A stretch of 64,000 nucleotides of DNA, from the NCBI GenBank assembly GCA_000702025.1, contig JNKJ01000007.1:186001-250000 (forward strand), written 5' to 3'. This document shows positions 45,794 to 54,370 of the stretch, piece after piece (the first letter of the stretch is position 1; each line of letters begins with the position of its first letter). This stretch comes from Blautia schinkii DSM 10518 (GTDB lineage: Bacteria > Bacillota > Clostridia > Lachnospirales > Lachnospiraceae). The notes under the pieces are model-generated. The model made no database searches, was not told the origin of the DNA, and worked only from the letters and a program-made list of their open reading frames with translations. The position numbers and the translations under genes were made by a program.

Positions 45794-45906
45794 TGCTTAG
45801 ACCGATAAACAGAGTCTATGTCGTTCTGCTGCCAATACGATGCGTGACTGATAAAAATCGCTAATTGAGTTTCGTGAAACAACGATGCTTTTTATGCATT
45901 GTAGTA

Positions 45907-45935
45907 TTGCGGAACACATGTGATTGAGATATAAT
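45907..45935 (+). promoter_or_regulatory. Promoter of the cas operon
   Basis: TTGCGG (45907-45912), a 17-base spacer and a perfect TATAAT (45930-45935). Transcription would start near 45942, about 33 bases before cas3. It also shows that an upstream TTG at 45924 cannot be the cas3 start. The 45794-45906 part contains imperfect inverted repeats but no gene. Confidence 0.78.
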
Positions 45936-45974
45936 TATTTTAGAGAATTTTCTATATTTAAAGGGGTTGCCACA

Positions 45975-48110
45975 ATGTATTTCGCGCATATTACAGAGGA
46001 TAAAACGAAATTTCAAACAATAGAAGACCATCAACACGGCACGGCAAAACTTGCGGGTGATTTTGCGGCATCTTTTGGGTGTCGTGATTGGGGCTATGGT
46101 TGTGGCTCTGTTCATGATATCGGGAAGTATTCAGACTCTTTTCAGAACCGTCTGAAAGGTGGCCCTCCGGTAGACCATGCTACTGCTGGTGCAAGGGAAC
46201 TGTATCAATGCGGCAATATCTTACAGGCATATTGCGTGGCGGGACATCATAGCGGATTACCTGACGGTGGTTCGCAGGCTGACACTGCCGGAATGCCCAC
46301 ACTGTGTGGGAGAATGAAAAAGAGATTAAAGGATTATCATGCATTTAAGGAAGAGGTTGAACTTCCCTTGTTTTCTGATGCCCCATTAAAACCGCTGGGG
46401 AAAGGCGGGTTTAGTGCGGCTTTTTTTGTACGTATGCTGTTCTCTTGTCTGGTAGACGCGGATTATCTTGATACGGAACAGTTTATGACAGGAGGAAAAG
46501 TTGATAGAGGCTGCTTCGATTCCATGCAAACACTGCACACAAGGTTATTGAAAAAGATTGGTCTATGGCTTAAAAATACCGATCAGGCGACAGTCAATGG
46601 AAGAAGAACTGTCATTTTAAATGCATGTCTGGAAAAGGGCAGAGGACCACAGGGATTATATCAGCTCACAGTCCCTACGGGCGGCGGTAAGACGATTTCT
46701 TCCCTTGCATTTGCTATTGAGCATGCCTGTGCTCATCATTTAGACCGTATTATTTATGTGATTCCATATACAAGCATCATAGAACAAAATGCGCAGGTGT
46801 TTCGTGATATGCTTGAAGCGCAGAATGTACTGGAAAACCACAGCAATGTCGTATATGACAGAGAGCAGGAGTTGGATCCGATGCAGTTAGCGGCGGAGAA
46901 TTGGGATAAGCCTGTTGTAGTTACAACAAATGTACAGTTCTTTGAATCCCTGTTTTCAAATAAACCATCAAGATGTCGTAAACTGCACAATATCTCCAAT
47001 AGTGTAGTGATTTTTGACGAGGCACAGATGCTCCCCGTAAACTATTTGCGGCCTTGTGTACGTGCGATCAGCGAGCTTGTTTATAATTTTCATTGTACAG
47101 CGGTTCTCTGCACAGCAACACAGCCTTCTCTTCAGGAAATATTTCCGGCTGAGCTCAGAATGCAGGAAATTTGTCCGGATGTGAAGGGTCAATATCGCTT
47201 TTTTAAGCGCACAAATGTAACAAATATAGGTGAAATTTCCGAGGATCAATTGGTATCCTTATTGAATCAGGAAAAACAAGCTCTGTGCATCCTCAATAGC
47301 AGAAAAAGGGTTCAGAATGTATATAAACGGTTGTCTGGGCAGCATGTTTATCATCTCTCAACTTTCATGTATCCAAAGCACAGAAAGCGTATTTTGGAAG
47401 AAATCAGAACATGTTTATCAGAAGGAAAAGAGTGCAGGGTGGTATCCACAAGTCTTGTGGAGGCTGGCGTAGATTTTGATTTTGAGACTGTTTTCCGTGA
47501 GCTGGCCGGAATTGATTCCATTATTCAGGCGGCCGGACGCTGTAACAGGGAGGGTAAAAGAGATTTAAATAAATGTAAAACCCACGTATTTACTCTTGAA
47601 AAACAGGAGGGTATGAGTATTCCTGAGACACTCAGACTTCCCATAAAAGTGGCAGAGCAAGTCGCTGATATTCACGAAGATATTACATCACCGGAAGCGA
47701 TTCATGAGTATTTCAGCAGGTTGTATCACCATAAAGGTGAGGGGCTGGATGGAAAAAATATTGTGGGAGATTTTGAGGATTCGGTGCCTTCTTTTCATTT
47801 TCCTTTTGCTTCAGTTGCACGTAAATTCCGTCTGATTGAATCCCGGACAGTGACTATATTGATTGATGCAGAACCCGAGGCACAGGCTATTGCTGAGAGA
47901 CTGAGATATGGAGAATACTCGAGAAGTATAATCAGAGAAGCAGGCCAATACTGTATTAATATCTATGAAAAGGATTTTGAACTTCTGTATGGAGCGGGCA
48001 GGCTTAAGGAACTTGTGAAGGATATCTATCTGTTACGTAACAGAGAACAATATACAAAGGAAATAGGACTTGTTATGGATGTATCAAGAGGTGATGCTTT
48101 GTTTTTATAA
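45975..48110 (+). CDS. cas3: CRISPR-associated nuclease-helicase Cas3 (subtype I-C)
   Basis: A protein of about 711 residues that unwinds and degrades target DNA recruited by Cascade. The HD nuclease domain has H19/H21 and H47-D48 (VHDIGKYSDSF). The helicase has Walker A PTGGGKT (K239), DEAQ box 348-351, ATQPSL and motif VI QAAGRCNREGK. I chose ATG 45975, after AAAGGGG and downstream of the promoter. Length suits I-C Cas3. It is the first gene of the operon. Confidence 0.96.
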   Translation: MYFAHITEDKTKFQTIEDHQHGTAKLAGDFAASFGCRDWGYGCGSVHDIGKYSDSFQNRLKGGPPVDHATAGARELYQCGNILQAYCVAGHHSGLPDGGSQADTAGMPTLCGRMKKRLKDYHAFKEEVELPLFSDAPLKPLGKGGFSAAFFVRMLFSCLVDADYLDTEQFMTGGKVDRGCFDSMQTLHTRLLKKIGLWLKNTDQATVNGRRTVILNACLEKGRGPQGLYQLTVPTGGGKTISSLAFAIEHACAHHLDRIIYVIPYTSIIEQNAQVFRDMLEAQNVLENHSNVVYDREQELDPMQLAAENWDKPVVVTTNVQFFESLFSNKPSRCRKLHNISNSVVIFDEAQMLPVNYLRPCVRAISELVYNFHCTAVLCTATQPSLQEIFPAELRMQEICPDVKGQYRFFKRTNVTNIGEISEDQLVSLLNQEKQALCILNSRKRVQNVYKRLSGQHVYHLSTFMYPKHRKRILEEIRTCLSEGKECRVVSTSLVEAGVDFDFETVFRELAGIDSIIQAAGRCNREGKRDLNKCKTHVFTLEKQEGMSIPETLRLPIKVAEQVADIHEDITSPEAIHEYFSRLYHHKGEGLDGKNIVGDFEDSVPSFHFPFASVARKFRLIESRTVTILIDAEPEAQAIAERLRYGEYSRSIIREAGQYCINIYEKDFELLYGAGRLKELVKDIYLLRNREQYTKEIGLVMDVSRGDALFL

Positions 48111-48160
48111 ATTAAAGGTAATAATTTGTTTATGTAATTCAAATGGGAAGGAGAAAACAG

Positions 48161-48820
48161 ATGAGTTGGGGTGTACGTGTGCATGTGTGGGGGGATTATG
48201 CGTTATTCAGCAGGCCCGAAATGAAAGTGGAAAGATGCAGCTACGATGTGATTACCCCGTCGGCTGCCAGAGGTATTTTAGATGCAATATATTGGCATCC
48301 GGGTCTTAAGTGGGTGATAGACAAAATATATGTACAGAAGCCAATACAATTCACTAATATCCGCCGAAATGAGGTGAAAAGTAAGGTGTTAGCAGGCAGT
48401 GCATTGAGTGCATATAACGGTTCGGACAAGCTGCTTTATATCAATACAAAGGATGAAATTGTGCAGCGTGCTGCCATGCTTCTAAAGGATGTAGAGTACA
48501 TTATAGAAGCACATTTTGACCTTACTGATCAGGCGGATATCGGTGACAATGCAGGAAAATTTAAGGACATTATGATGAGGAGGCTGCGAAGAGGGCAGTG
48601 TTACCATACACCATATTTTGGCTGCAGGGAGTTTCCTCTAAGATTTGAGCTCTATGAGGGAAAATGTATCGAAACAGCGTATCCTGATAGCGAAAAAGAC
48701 CTGGGTTATATGCTGTATGACTTTGATTATTCCAGTTCAGGAGAAATCTGTCCTATGTTTTTCCGGGCGGTATTGAAGGATGGAGTCTTGGATGTCAGAG
48801 ACTGTGAGGTGGTCAGATGA
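48161..48820 (+). CDS. cas5c: CRISPR-associated Cas5c, pre-crRNA endoribonuclease of Cascade
   Basis: A RAMP protein of about 219 residues. In subtype I-C it replaces Cas6: it cuts the repeat RNA and stays on the crRNA 5' handle. It opens MSWGVRVHVWGDYALFSRPEMKVER with the typical YDVITPSAARGILDAIYW. The RRLRRGQCYHTPYFGCREF region carries the basic/His residues expected for catalysis. ATG 48161 is preferred for its AAGGAG site; the frame is open from 48143. It overlaps cas8c by 4 bases. Confidence 0.94.
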   Translation: MSWGVRVHVWGDYALFSRPEMKVERCSYDVITPSAARGILDAIYWHPGLKWVIDKIYVQKPIQFTNIRRNEVKSKVLAGSALSAYNGSDKLLYINTKDEIVQRAAMLLKDVEYIIEAHFDLTDQADIGDNAGKFKDIMMRRLRRGQCYHTPYFGCREFPLRFELYEGKCIETAYPDSEKDLGYMLYDFDYSSSGEICPMFFRAVLKDGVLDVRDCEVVR

Positions 48821-50592
48821 TTCTGCAATCATTAGTGAATTATTATGAGGCACTGGAACGAAAAGGTGTGGTTACAAGTCCGGGATGGTGCAGGGCTAAA
48901 GTGTCATCCGCACTGGAAATATCTGCGGAGGGAGAGCTGCTCAGGATTATCCCTTTAAAGGTGGAGGAACAGCAGGGAAAAAAGACAGTGCTGAGGCCGC
49001 AAACGCTGAAGGTACCGGAAATGGTCACTCGTTCGTCCGGCATTTCTCCCAACTTTCTCTGCGATACATCCAGCTATTTTCTGGGAATTGATAATAAGGG
49101 AAAGCCGAAACGGGCAGAGGAATGTTTTCAAAGTGCCCGGAAAAAGCATGAAGAAATATTAGAAGGAGTTACCTCAGAAGCTGCAAGAGCGGTGCTTCAT
49201 TTTTTTGAAAAATGGAATCCTCATATTGCGGCCGAGAACTCAGTGCTTAAAGAGTCTTGGGATGAAGTTTCGGCAGGAGGAAACTTGATCTTTGAGGTAA
49301 ATGGCATTTTCGTACAGGGCGATCCAGGTGTGACAGAGGCATGGGAGCATTACAGGAAACGACAGGAAACGGGAGTGGAAGGCAGATGTCTCGTGACTGG
49401 GGCGCAGACGGAGATAGCCAGAATCCACGGAACGATAAAGGGTGTGCAAGGAGCGCAATCCAGTGGGGCTGCTCTCGTATCCTTTAATGCGCAGGCATTT
49501 GAATCCTATGGAAAAGAGCAGAGCTATAATGCTCCGGTGGGTAAATATGCAGCTTATGCATATACCACAGCACTCAATTATCTGATATCAGATAGAAACC
49601 ATAGGAGCCTTATCGGAGATACAACAGTGGTTTATTGGGCAGAGGATGCAGAGGTAAAATACCAAAATATATTTGCCGCTGCAGTAGAGCCAGCGACAGA
49701 TAATCAGGAAATTGTGGATGGGGTGTTTAAAAACCTGGAACAGGGAAACTCCGTGGATGTTGAGGGAGTGGAGGGTGCTATTTCTTTGGATCAAAGATTT
49801 TATATCCTGGGTCTGGCCCCTAATGCGGCCCGTTTGTCTGTAAGATTTTTCTATCAGGACAGCTTCGGAAATATTCTGAGAAACATAAAAAAACATTATG
49901 ACAGAATGGAAATCGTCCGTCCGGCAGCGGATGCAGTTGAGTATTTAGGGATTTGGAGAATGCTTCAGGAGACTGTAAATAAAAAATCCAGGGATAAAAA
50001 GCCGGTCCCGGGAATGGCTGGTGCCACATACCGGGCAGTGATTTCGGGCAGCCGTTATCCTGCGGCACTGTATCAAGGTGTAATGGGACGTATCCGCGCA
50101 GAACAGGAGGATAAAGATACTCATTCATATAAGATAACAAGGGGCAGAGCCGCAATCATTAAGGCATATCTGCTTCGGAACGGTCATTGTGAAAAGGAGG
50201 AGTTGACGGTGAGTTTAAATACAGATAGTAAAAATGTTGCATATACCCTGGGAAGGGAGTTTGCCGTACTGGAAGCGATTCAGGAGGAGGCAAATCCAAG
50301 AATAAATGCTACGATTAAGGACAAATATTTTAATTCTGCGTGTGCAACTCCGGCGGCTATATTTCCCATATTGTTCAAGCTGAAAAACAGCCATATCAGG
50401 AAAATAAATAATAAAGCAACGGAAGTTTATTTTGAAAAAATCCTGGGAGACTTACAGGAAAAAATAGAAGTTTCAGATACCCAGGTAATTTCGTATCCCA
50501 AAAGACTGAGCCTGGAGGAGCAGGGAATGTTTATACTTGGATACTATCATCAAACCCAAAAACGCTATGAAAAAAAGGTTAAGGAGGATTAA
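48817..50592 (+). CDS. cas8c: CRISPR-associated Cas8c (Csd1), large Cascade subunit
   Basis: A 591-residue large subunit that recognises the PAM and holds the target strand. It has the family N-terminus with SLVNYYEALERKGVVTSPGW, GISPNFLCDTSSYFLGID, the central CLVTGAQTEIARIHGTIKGV and LSVRFFYQDSFG. Length is normal for Csd1. It overlaps cas5c, and cas7 follows 4 bases after its stop, so stoichiometry is set within one transcript. Confidence 0.95.
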   Translation: MILQSLVNYYEALERKGVVTSPGWCRAKVSSALEISAEGELLRIIPLKVEEQQGKKTVLRPQTLKVPEMVTRSSGISPNFLCDTSSYFLGIDNKGKPKRAEECFQSARKKHEEILEGVTSEAARAVLHFFEKWNPHIAAENSVLKESWDEVSAGGNLIFEVNGIFVQGDPGVTEAWEHYRKRQETGVEGRCLVTGAQTEIARIHGTIKGVQGAQSSGAALVSFNAQAFESYGKEQSYNAPVGKYAAYAYTTALNYLISDRNHRSLIGDTTVVYWAEDAEVKYQNIFAAAVEPATDNQEIVDGVFKNLEQGNSVDVEGVEGAISLDQRFYILGLAPNAARLSVRFFYQDSFGNILRNIKKHYDRMEIVRPAADAVEYLGIWRMLQETVNKKSRDKKPVPGMAGATYRAVISGSRYPAALYQGVMGRIRAEQEDKDTHSYKITRGRAAIIKAYLLRNGHCEKEELTVSLNTDSKNVAYTLGREFAVLEAIQEEANPRINATIKDKYFNSACATPAAIFPILFKLKNSHIRKINNKATEVYFEKILGDLQEKIEVSDTQVISYPKRLSLEEQGMFILGYYHQTQKRYEKKVKED

Positions 50593-50596
50593 AAAA

Positions 50597-51487
50597 ATGT
50601 CAGAGGCGATTAAAAACAGGTATGAATTTGTGATTTTATTCGATGTTGAGAACGGTAACCCCAATGGAGATCCTGACGCAGGAAACCTTCCTCGTATTGA
50701 CCCGGAAAGCGGCTATGGATTAGTGACAGATGTATGTATTAAACGAAAAATCCGCAACTATGTGCAGGCTGTAAAGGAGGATGCACAGGGTTATAAGATT
50801 TATATTAAAGAAGATGTTCCCTTGAACAGCAGTGATATTACTGCGTATGAACACCTCAATACAAACGAAAAGGACATTAAGGAATTAAAGAAGAAGGACC
50901 CAGAAGTTGACAGAAAAATCCGGGATTTTATGTGTGGAAATTACTTTGATATCCGTACATTTGGTGCGGTGATGACTACATTTGTTAAGGCTGCATTAAA
51001 CTGCGGACAGGTTCGAGGACCTGTACAGCTTGGATTTGCAAGAAGCATTGATCCGGTTGTAAGCCAGGAGGTTACCATTACCCGTGTGGCAATCACCACA
51101 GTCAAAGATGCGGAGGATAAGAGCACAGAGATGGGCCGGAAAAATATCATACCGTATGCTTTATATAGAATGGAAGGCTATGTTTCGGCGAATTTAGCCA
51201 GAAAAGTGACCGGTTTTTCAGAGGATGATCTGGAACTTTTGTGGGAAGCAATTATCAATATGTTTGAAATCGACCACTCTGCTGCAAGAGGTAAAATGTC
51301 AGTGAGGGAGCTTATTGTATTTAAGCATAGCAAAGAGTTCGGAGACTGCCCGGCATACCGCTTGTTTGATGCTGTAGAGGTAAAGAAGGACGAGGATATC
51401 GTATACCCAAGACGCTACCAGGACTATCATGTAACAATCCATGAGGATTTGATTCCGGAAACGGTGGAGATGATAAGAAAAATATGA
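50597..51487 (+). CDS. cas7c: CRISPR-associated Cas7c (Csd2), Cascade backbone
   Basis: A RAMP protein of about 296 residues that polymerises along the crRNA. It has the signature FVILFDVENGNPNGDPDAGN near the start, a central RTFGAVMTT with GPVQLGFARSIDPV, and AARGKMSVRELIVF. ATG 50597 is nine bases after AAGGAGG; an upstream in-frame start inside cas8c is unlikely. It overlaps cas4 by 4 bases. Confidence 0.95.
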   Translation: MSEAIKNRYEFVILFDVENGNPNGDPDAGNLPRIDPESGYGLVTDVCIKRKIRNYVQAVKEDAQGYKIYIKEDVPLNSSDITAYEHLNTNEKDIKELKKKDPEVDRKIRDFMCGNYFDIRTFGAVMTTFVKAALNCGQVRGPVQLGFARSIDPVVSQEVTITRVAITTVKDAEDKSTEMGRKNIIPYALYRMEGYVSANLARKVTGFSEDDLELLWEAIINMFEIDHSAARGKMSVRELIVFKHSKEFGDCPAYRLFDAVEVKKDEDIVYPRRYQDYHVTIHEDLIPETVEMIRKI

Positions 51488-52152
51488 TGGAATATAGGGA
51501 AGAGGATTATCTGATGCTGTCCGGCATTCAGCATTTTGCTTTTTGCCGGCGGCAATGGGCGCTTATACATATAGAACAGCAATGGGCAGAAAATGTGCAT
51601 ACTGTTGAGGGCGAACTGCTTCACAAGAATGCTCATGACCCATATTACTCAGAGAAAAGAAATGATGTTATCATCAGCCGCGGACTGCCGGTGCATTCAC
51701 GTACAATGGGAGTAAGTGGCGTATGTGATATTGTGGAATTCCGCCGGTCAGAAGAGGGAGTTTCTTTGCATGGGCATAGGGGATTGTTCCAGATTTATCC
51801 CGTAGAATATAAAAGAGGAAAACCGAAAGATACGGATATTGATATTCTTCAATTAACCGCGCAGGCAATGTGTCTGGAGGAAATGCTTGCTGCCAGGATT
51901 GAAGAGGGTGCATTGTTTTATGGGGAGATAAAGCGCAGAGAAAAGGTGCTTTTTACGGAGGAACTACGGGCTCAGGTGAGAGCTGATTTTGCAGAAATGC
52001 ATCAGATTTATGATAGAAAATATACTCCAAAAGTAAGATGGTCTAAAGCATGTAACGCCTGTTCTTTAAGAGATATCTGTCTTCCAAAATTGGGCAAAGC
52101 ACCTTCTGTAAAAGCATACATCAAAAACGCAATTGAGGAGGAGAGCGGATGA
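51484..52152 (+). CDS. cas4: CRISPR-associated Cas4, spacer-processing exonuclease
   Basis: A 222-residue RecB-like nuclease with an FeS cluster that trims prespacers and selects the PAM. The cluster ligands are C21 (FCRRQW) and C190, C193, C199 (CNACSLRDIC). The nuclease core has PVEYKRGKPK and LQLTAQAMCLEEM. It overlaps both neighbours by 4 bases. Confidence 0.95.
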   Translation: MMEYREEDYLMLSGIQHFAFCRRQWALIHIEQQWAENVHTVEGELLHKNAHDPYYSEKRNDVIISRGLPVHSRTMGVSGVCDIVEFRRSEEGVSLHGHRGLFQIYPVEYKRGKPKDTDIDILQLTAQAMCLEEMLAARIEEGALFYGEIKRREKVLFTEELRAQVRADFAEMHQIYDRKYTPKVRWSKACNACSLRDICLPKLGKAPSVKAYIKNAIEEESG

Positions 52153-53180
52153 AAAAACTTCTAAATACCTTATATGTTACTTCTCCTGATGCATATCTGT
52201 CTCTGGACGGAGAAAATATTGTACTTCTGCAGGGAGAGCAGGAACTGGGCAGACTTCCGCTTCATAACCTGGAAGCAGTTGTCTGCTTCGGGTACAGAGG
52301 TGTTAGCCCTGCCTTGATGGGAGCCCTGGCTGAGAAGAATATAGGACTTAGTTTTTTGACACAGCAGGGTAGATTTCTGGCCAGGGTAACAGGGCCTGTG
52401 AGAGGGAACGTGGTCTTGCGAAAGCGCCAATATGTTGCTTCTCAGGACGAAAATGTAAGCGTCGGAATTGCAAGAAACTGCATACTGGGAAAGGTCTATA
52501 ATTGCAGATGGGTGCTGGAGCGTGCAACCAGAGACCATAGTCTTCAGATAGATGTGGAAAGGGTCAAACATGCCTCTGCCCTGCTCCGTAACTCCTTGCT
52601 TGAAATAAAAGAATGTAACCAACCAGATAAGCTGAGGGGCTATGAAGGAGAGGCTGCAAGCGTATACTTTAGCGTATTTAACGAGCTTATTCTGCAGCAG
52701 AAAAAAGATTTTGTGTTCAACGGGAGGAATAAAAGACCTCCGGTTGATAACGTAAATGCCATGCTTTCTTTTTTCTATACCCTACTTACAAGTATGATTG
52801 CATCTGCTTTAGAAACCGTAGGACTCGATCCTTATGTAGGCTTCATGCATACAGACAGGCCGGGGCGTGCTTCTCTGGCGTTGGATTTAATCGAAGAATT
52901 AAGGGCCGTTTTTGTTGACCGATTTGTAATTACAATGATCAATAAAAAGATTGTTAATTCTAAAGATTTTTCTAAGAAAGAGGATGGAGCTGTACTTATT
53001 AATGATAAAGCACGCCGCCAGCTGCTTACAGAATGGCAGAATAAGAAGAAGGAAGTAATTACTCATCCCTATCTCGGAGAGAAGGTCGAATGGGGAATGG
53101 TTCCCTTTGTCCAGGCAATGCTTCTGTCAAGATTTTTACGCGGCGATATTGAAGAATATCCTCCGTTTTTTTGGAAATAA
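52149..53180 (+). CDS. cas1: CRISPR-associated Cas1 integrase
   Basis: A 343-residue spacer integrase of the I-C Cas1 type. The metal-binding residues are visible as E166 (GYEGEAAS), H234 (FMHTDRPGR) and D246/E249 (LALDLIEELR). It forms the Cas1-Cas2 complex that inserts spacers at the leader end of the array. Both arrays in this locus have the leader blocks it could use. Confidence 0.97.
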   Translation: MKKLLNTLYVTSPDAYLSLDGENIVLLQGEQELGRLPLHNLEAVVCFGYRGVSPALMGALAEKNIGLSFLTQQGRFLARVTGPVRGNVVLRKRQYVASQDENVSVGIARNCILGKVYNCRWVLERATRDHSLQIDVERVKHASALLRNSLLEIKECNQPDKLRGYEGEAASVYFSVFNELILQQKKDFVFNGRNKRPPVDNVNAMLSFFYTLLTSMIASALETVGLDPYVGFMHTDRPGRASLALDLIEELRAVFVDRFVITMINKKIVNSKDFSKKEDGAVLINDKARRQLLTEWQNKKKEVITHPYLGEKVEWGMVPFVQAMLLSRFLRGDIEEYPPFFWK

Positions 53181-53194
53181 AGGTGGTGTAAAGT

Positions 53195-53485
53195 ATGCTT
53201 GTGCTGATTACCTATGATGTAAATACCGAAACGGAGGCGGGCAAACGTCGGCTTAGAACAGTGGCTAAACAGTGCGTGAACTATGGCCGCCGCGTACAAA
53301 ATTCAGTGTTCGAATGCCTCCTGGACAACGCCCAATGCGTAATGCTGAAATCGATCCTGGTCGAAATCATCGACGAGGAGGTCGACAGCCTGCGCTTTTA
53401 TTATCTGGGCAACAACTATAAAACAAAGATTGAACATATAGGCGTTAACCGTGGAATTGCCGCTGATTCCACACTGATTTTCTAA
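53195..53485 (+). CDS. cas2: CRISPR-associated Cas2
   Basis: A 96-residue ferredoxin-fold adaptation protein. It has LVLITYDVNTETEAGKRRLR at the N-terminus, with the conserved Asp of YDV, and GRRVQNSVFECLLD. It is the last cas gene; leader 2 begins 8 bases after its stop. RBS AAAGGTGGTG. Confidence 0.96.
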   Translation: MLVLITYDVNTETEAGKRRLRTVAKQCVNYGRRVQNSVFECLLDNAQCVMLKSILVEIIDEEVDSLRFYYLGNNYKTKIEHIGVNRGIAADSTLIF

Positions 53486-53666
53486 AATCTTTAGGTGCGA
53501 ATCCCAAGTGCCCATAAATTCCCCGGCGCATTCGCACCTGAAAAATAGGGTGAAAACGAAGAGATAGTTCTATATATGAAAATTAATTGCAATATAATCC
53601 GGTTAAATATGAAGAAAATTGTAAGTTTTTGACAAAATCCGCAAAGATATTTGTGCGATTTTGCGG
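53486..53666 (+). promoter_or_regulatory. CRISPR leader 2
   Basis: Block A (53494-53538) carries the inverted repeat GGTGCGAAT/ATTCGCACC and is nearly identical to leader 1. Block B (about 53612-53666) has GAAAATTGT, TTGACAAAATCCGCAAAG and TTGTGCGATTTTGCG next to the first repeat. A TATAAT at 53593-53598 may be a -10 box. The block A to array distance is 128 bases, against 127 in leader 1. Confidence 0.88.
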
Positions 53667-54019
53667 TTGTCGCTACGCTGTAGCGTGGATTGAAATTCAT
53701 CTGCGCTACATTGGCTTGGGATTGTCCCAGTTGTCGCTACGCTGTAGTGTGGATTGAAATTTACCTGGCAGTACATATACACTAACTGGCGAATTATTGT
53801 CGCTACGCTGTAGCGTGGATTAAAATAGATACGTCCTCTAGATGATGACGGCAATCAGAATTGTCGCTACGCTGTAGCGTGGATTGAAATAGGCATCCCG
53901 GTCCCTCTGTACCTCTCCTGATAATTGTCGCTACGCTGTAGCGTGGATTGAAATTGCAGCATCCTCATTAGTGAGCTGCCCTGTACTAATTGTCGCTACG
54001 CTGTACCGTAGATTGAAAT
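53667..54019 (+). CRISPR. CRISPR array 2, subtype I-C, 6 repeats and 5 spacers
   Basis: The 30-base repeat starts TTGTCGCTACGCTG and ends TAGCGTGGATTGAAAT. A 6-bp stem CGCTAC/GTAGCG has a GCT loop. Repeats lie at 53667, 53731, 53797, 53861, 53925 and 53990. Repeats 2 and 3 each have one change and repeat 6 has two. Spacers are 34-36 bases. After a further 34 bases a truncated repeat begins at 54054 (GTCGCCGCGTCGCC). The GTGGATTGAAAT end is the common I-C tail, unlike array 1. Confidence 0.96.
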
Positions 54020-54135
54020 CCCCTGTTGGGTCGGTAAGCACTTTTACCCAGAGGTCGCCGCGTCGCCCAATATTCGCCCAACAAGAGTGGGCAGAAACTT
54101 GACTTGTGCCGTTAATGGGCGTACATTATTCATAT

Positions 54136-54205
54136 CGCTACAGCGTAGCGACAACATCGGCTTATATTAAGGTTGTAAGCCTGTGGAAATTTCAATCCAC
54201 GCTAC
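54136..54205 (-). repeat. Inverted CRISPR remnant: repeat end, 34-base spacer, repeat start
   Basis: On the minus strand, GTAGCGTGGATTGAAAT (54205-54189) equals the last 17 bases of the array 2 repeat. It is followed by 34 bases (54188-54155) and then TTGTCGCTACGCTGTAGCG (54154-54136), its first 19 bases. The spacing is exactly a normal spacer. The outer halves of both repeats are lost. It is a fossil array unit in the opposite orientation. Confidence 0.85.
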
Positions 54206-54261
54206 TTTGTTGTGGATAGTAACCGCAAAAATCGAATATTCTAATGAATGTCAGTGCCGAT

Positions 54262-54351
54262 GCAGCTTCGCCGTGGCGTGGATAGAAACTATTGAGGGGA
54301 GATTCCTTTTTCCTATGTGGGATGTCGTTTCGCCGTGGCATAAATTGAAAT
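54262..54351 (+). repeat. Decayed CRISPR unit with a third repeat type
   Basis: Two 28-base related sequences, GCAGCTTCGCCGTGGCGT... ending GATAGAAAC (54262-54289) and GTCGTTTCGCCGTGGCAT... ending ATTGAAAT (54324-54351), are separated by exactly 34 bases. Both resemble I-C repeats by their GTCG-like start and (G)AAAT end, but match neither array. A weaker related piece, TTGTTGTGGATAGTAAC, lies at 54207-54223. The last copy ends 19 bases before the helicase start. Confidence 0.75.
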
Positions 54352-54370
54352 TACATCTGAGGAGTTATCA

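Noticed and set aside
44629..45864. Several open frames on both strands inside CRISPR array 1
   Set aside because: They translate the same repeat again and again (for example VAVSLRRWLK), because the 31-base repeat plus spacer keeps frames open; no ribosome sites.
45924..45974. Longer cas3 start at TTG 45924
   Set aside because: It overlaps the TATAAT of a good promoter and lacks a ribosome site; ATG 45975 has AAAGGGG upstream.
53491..53854. Minus-strand open frames in leader 2 and array 2
   Set aside because: They consist of translated repeats (FNPRYSVATT) and leader sequence.
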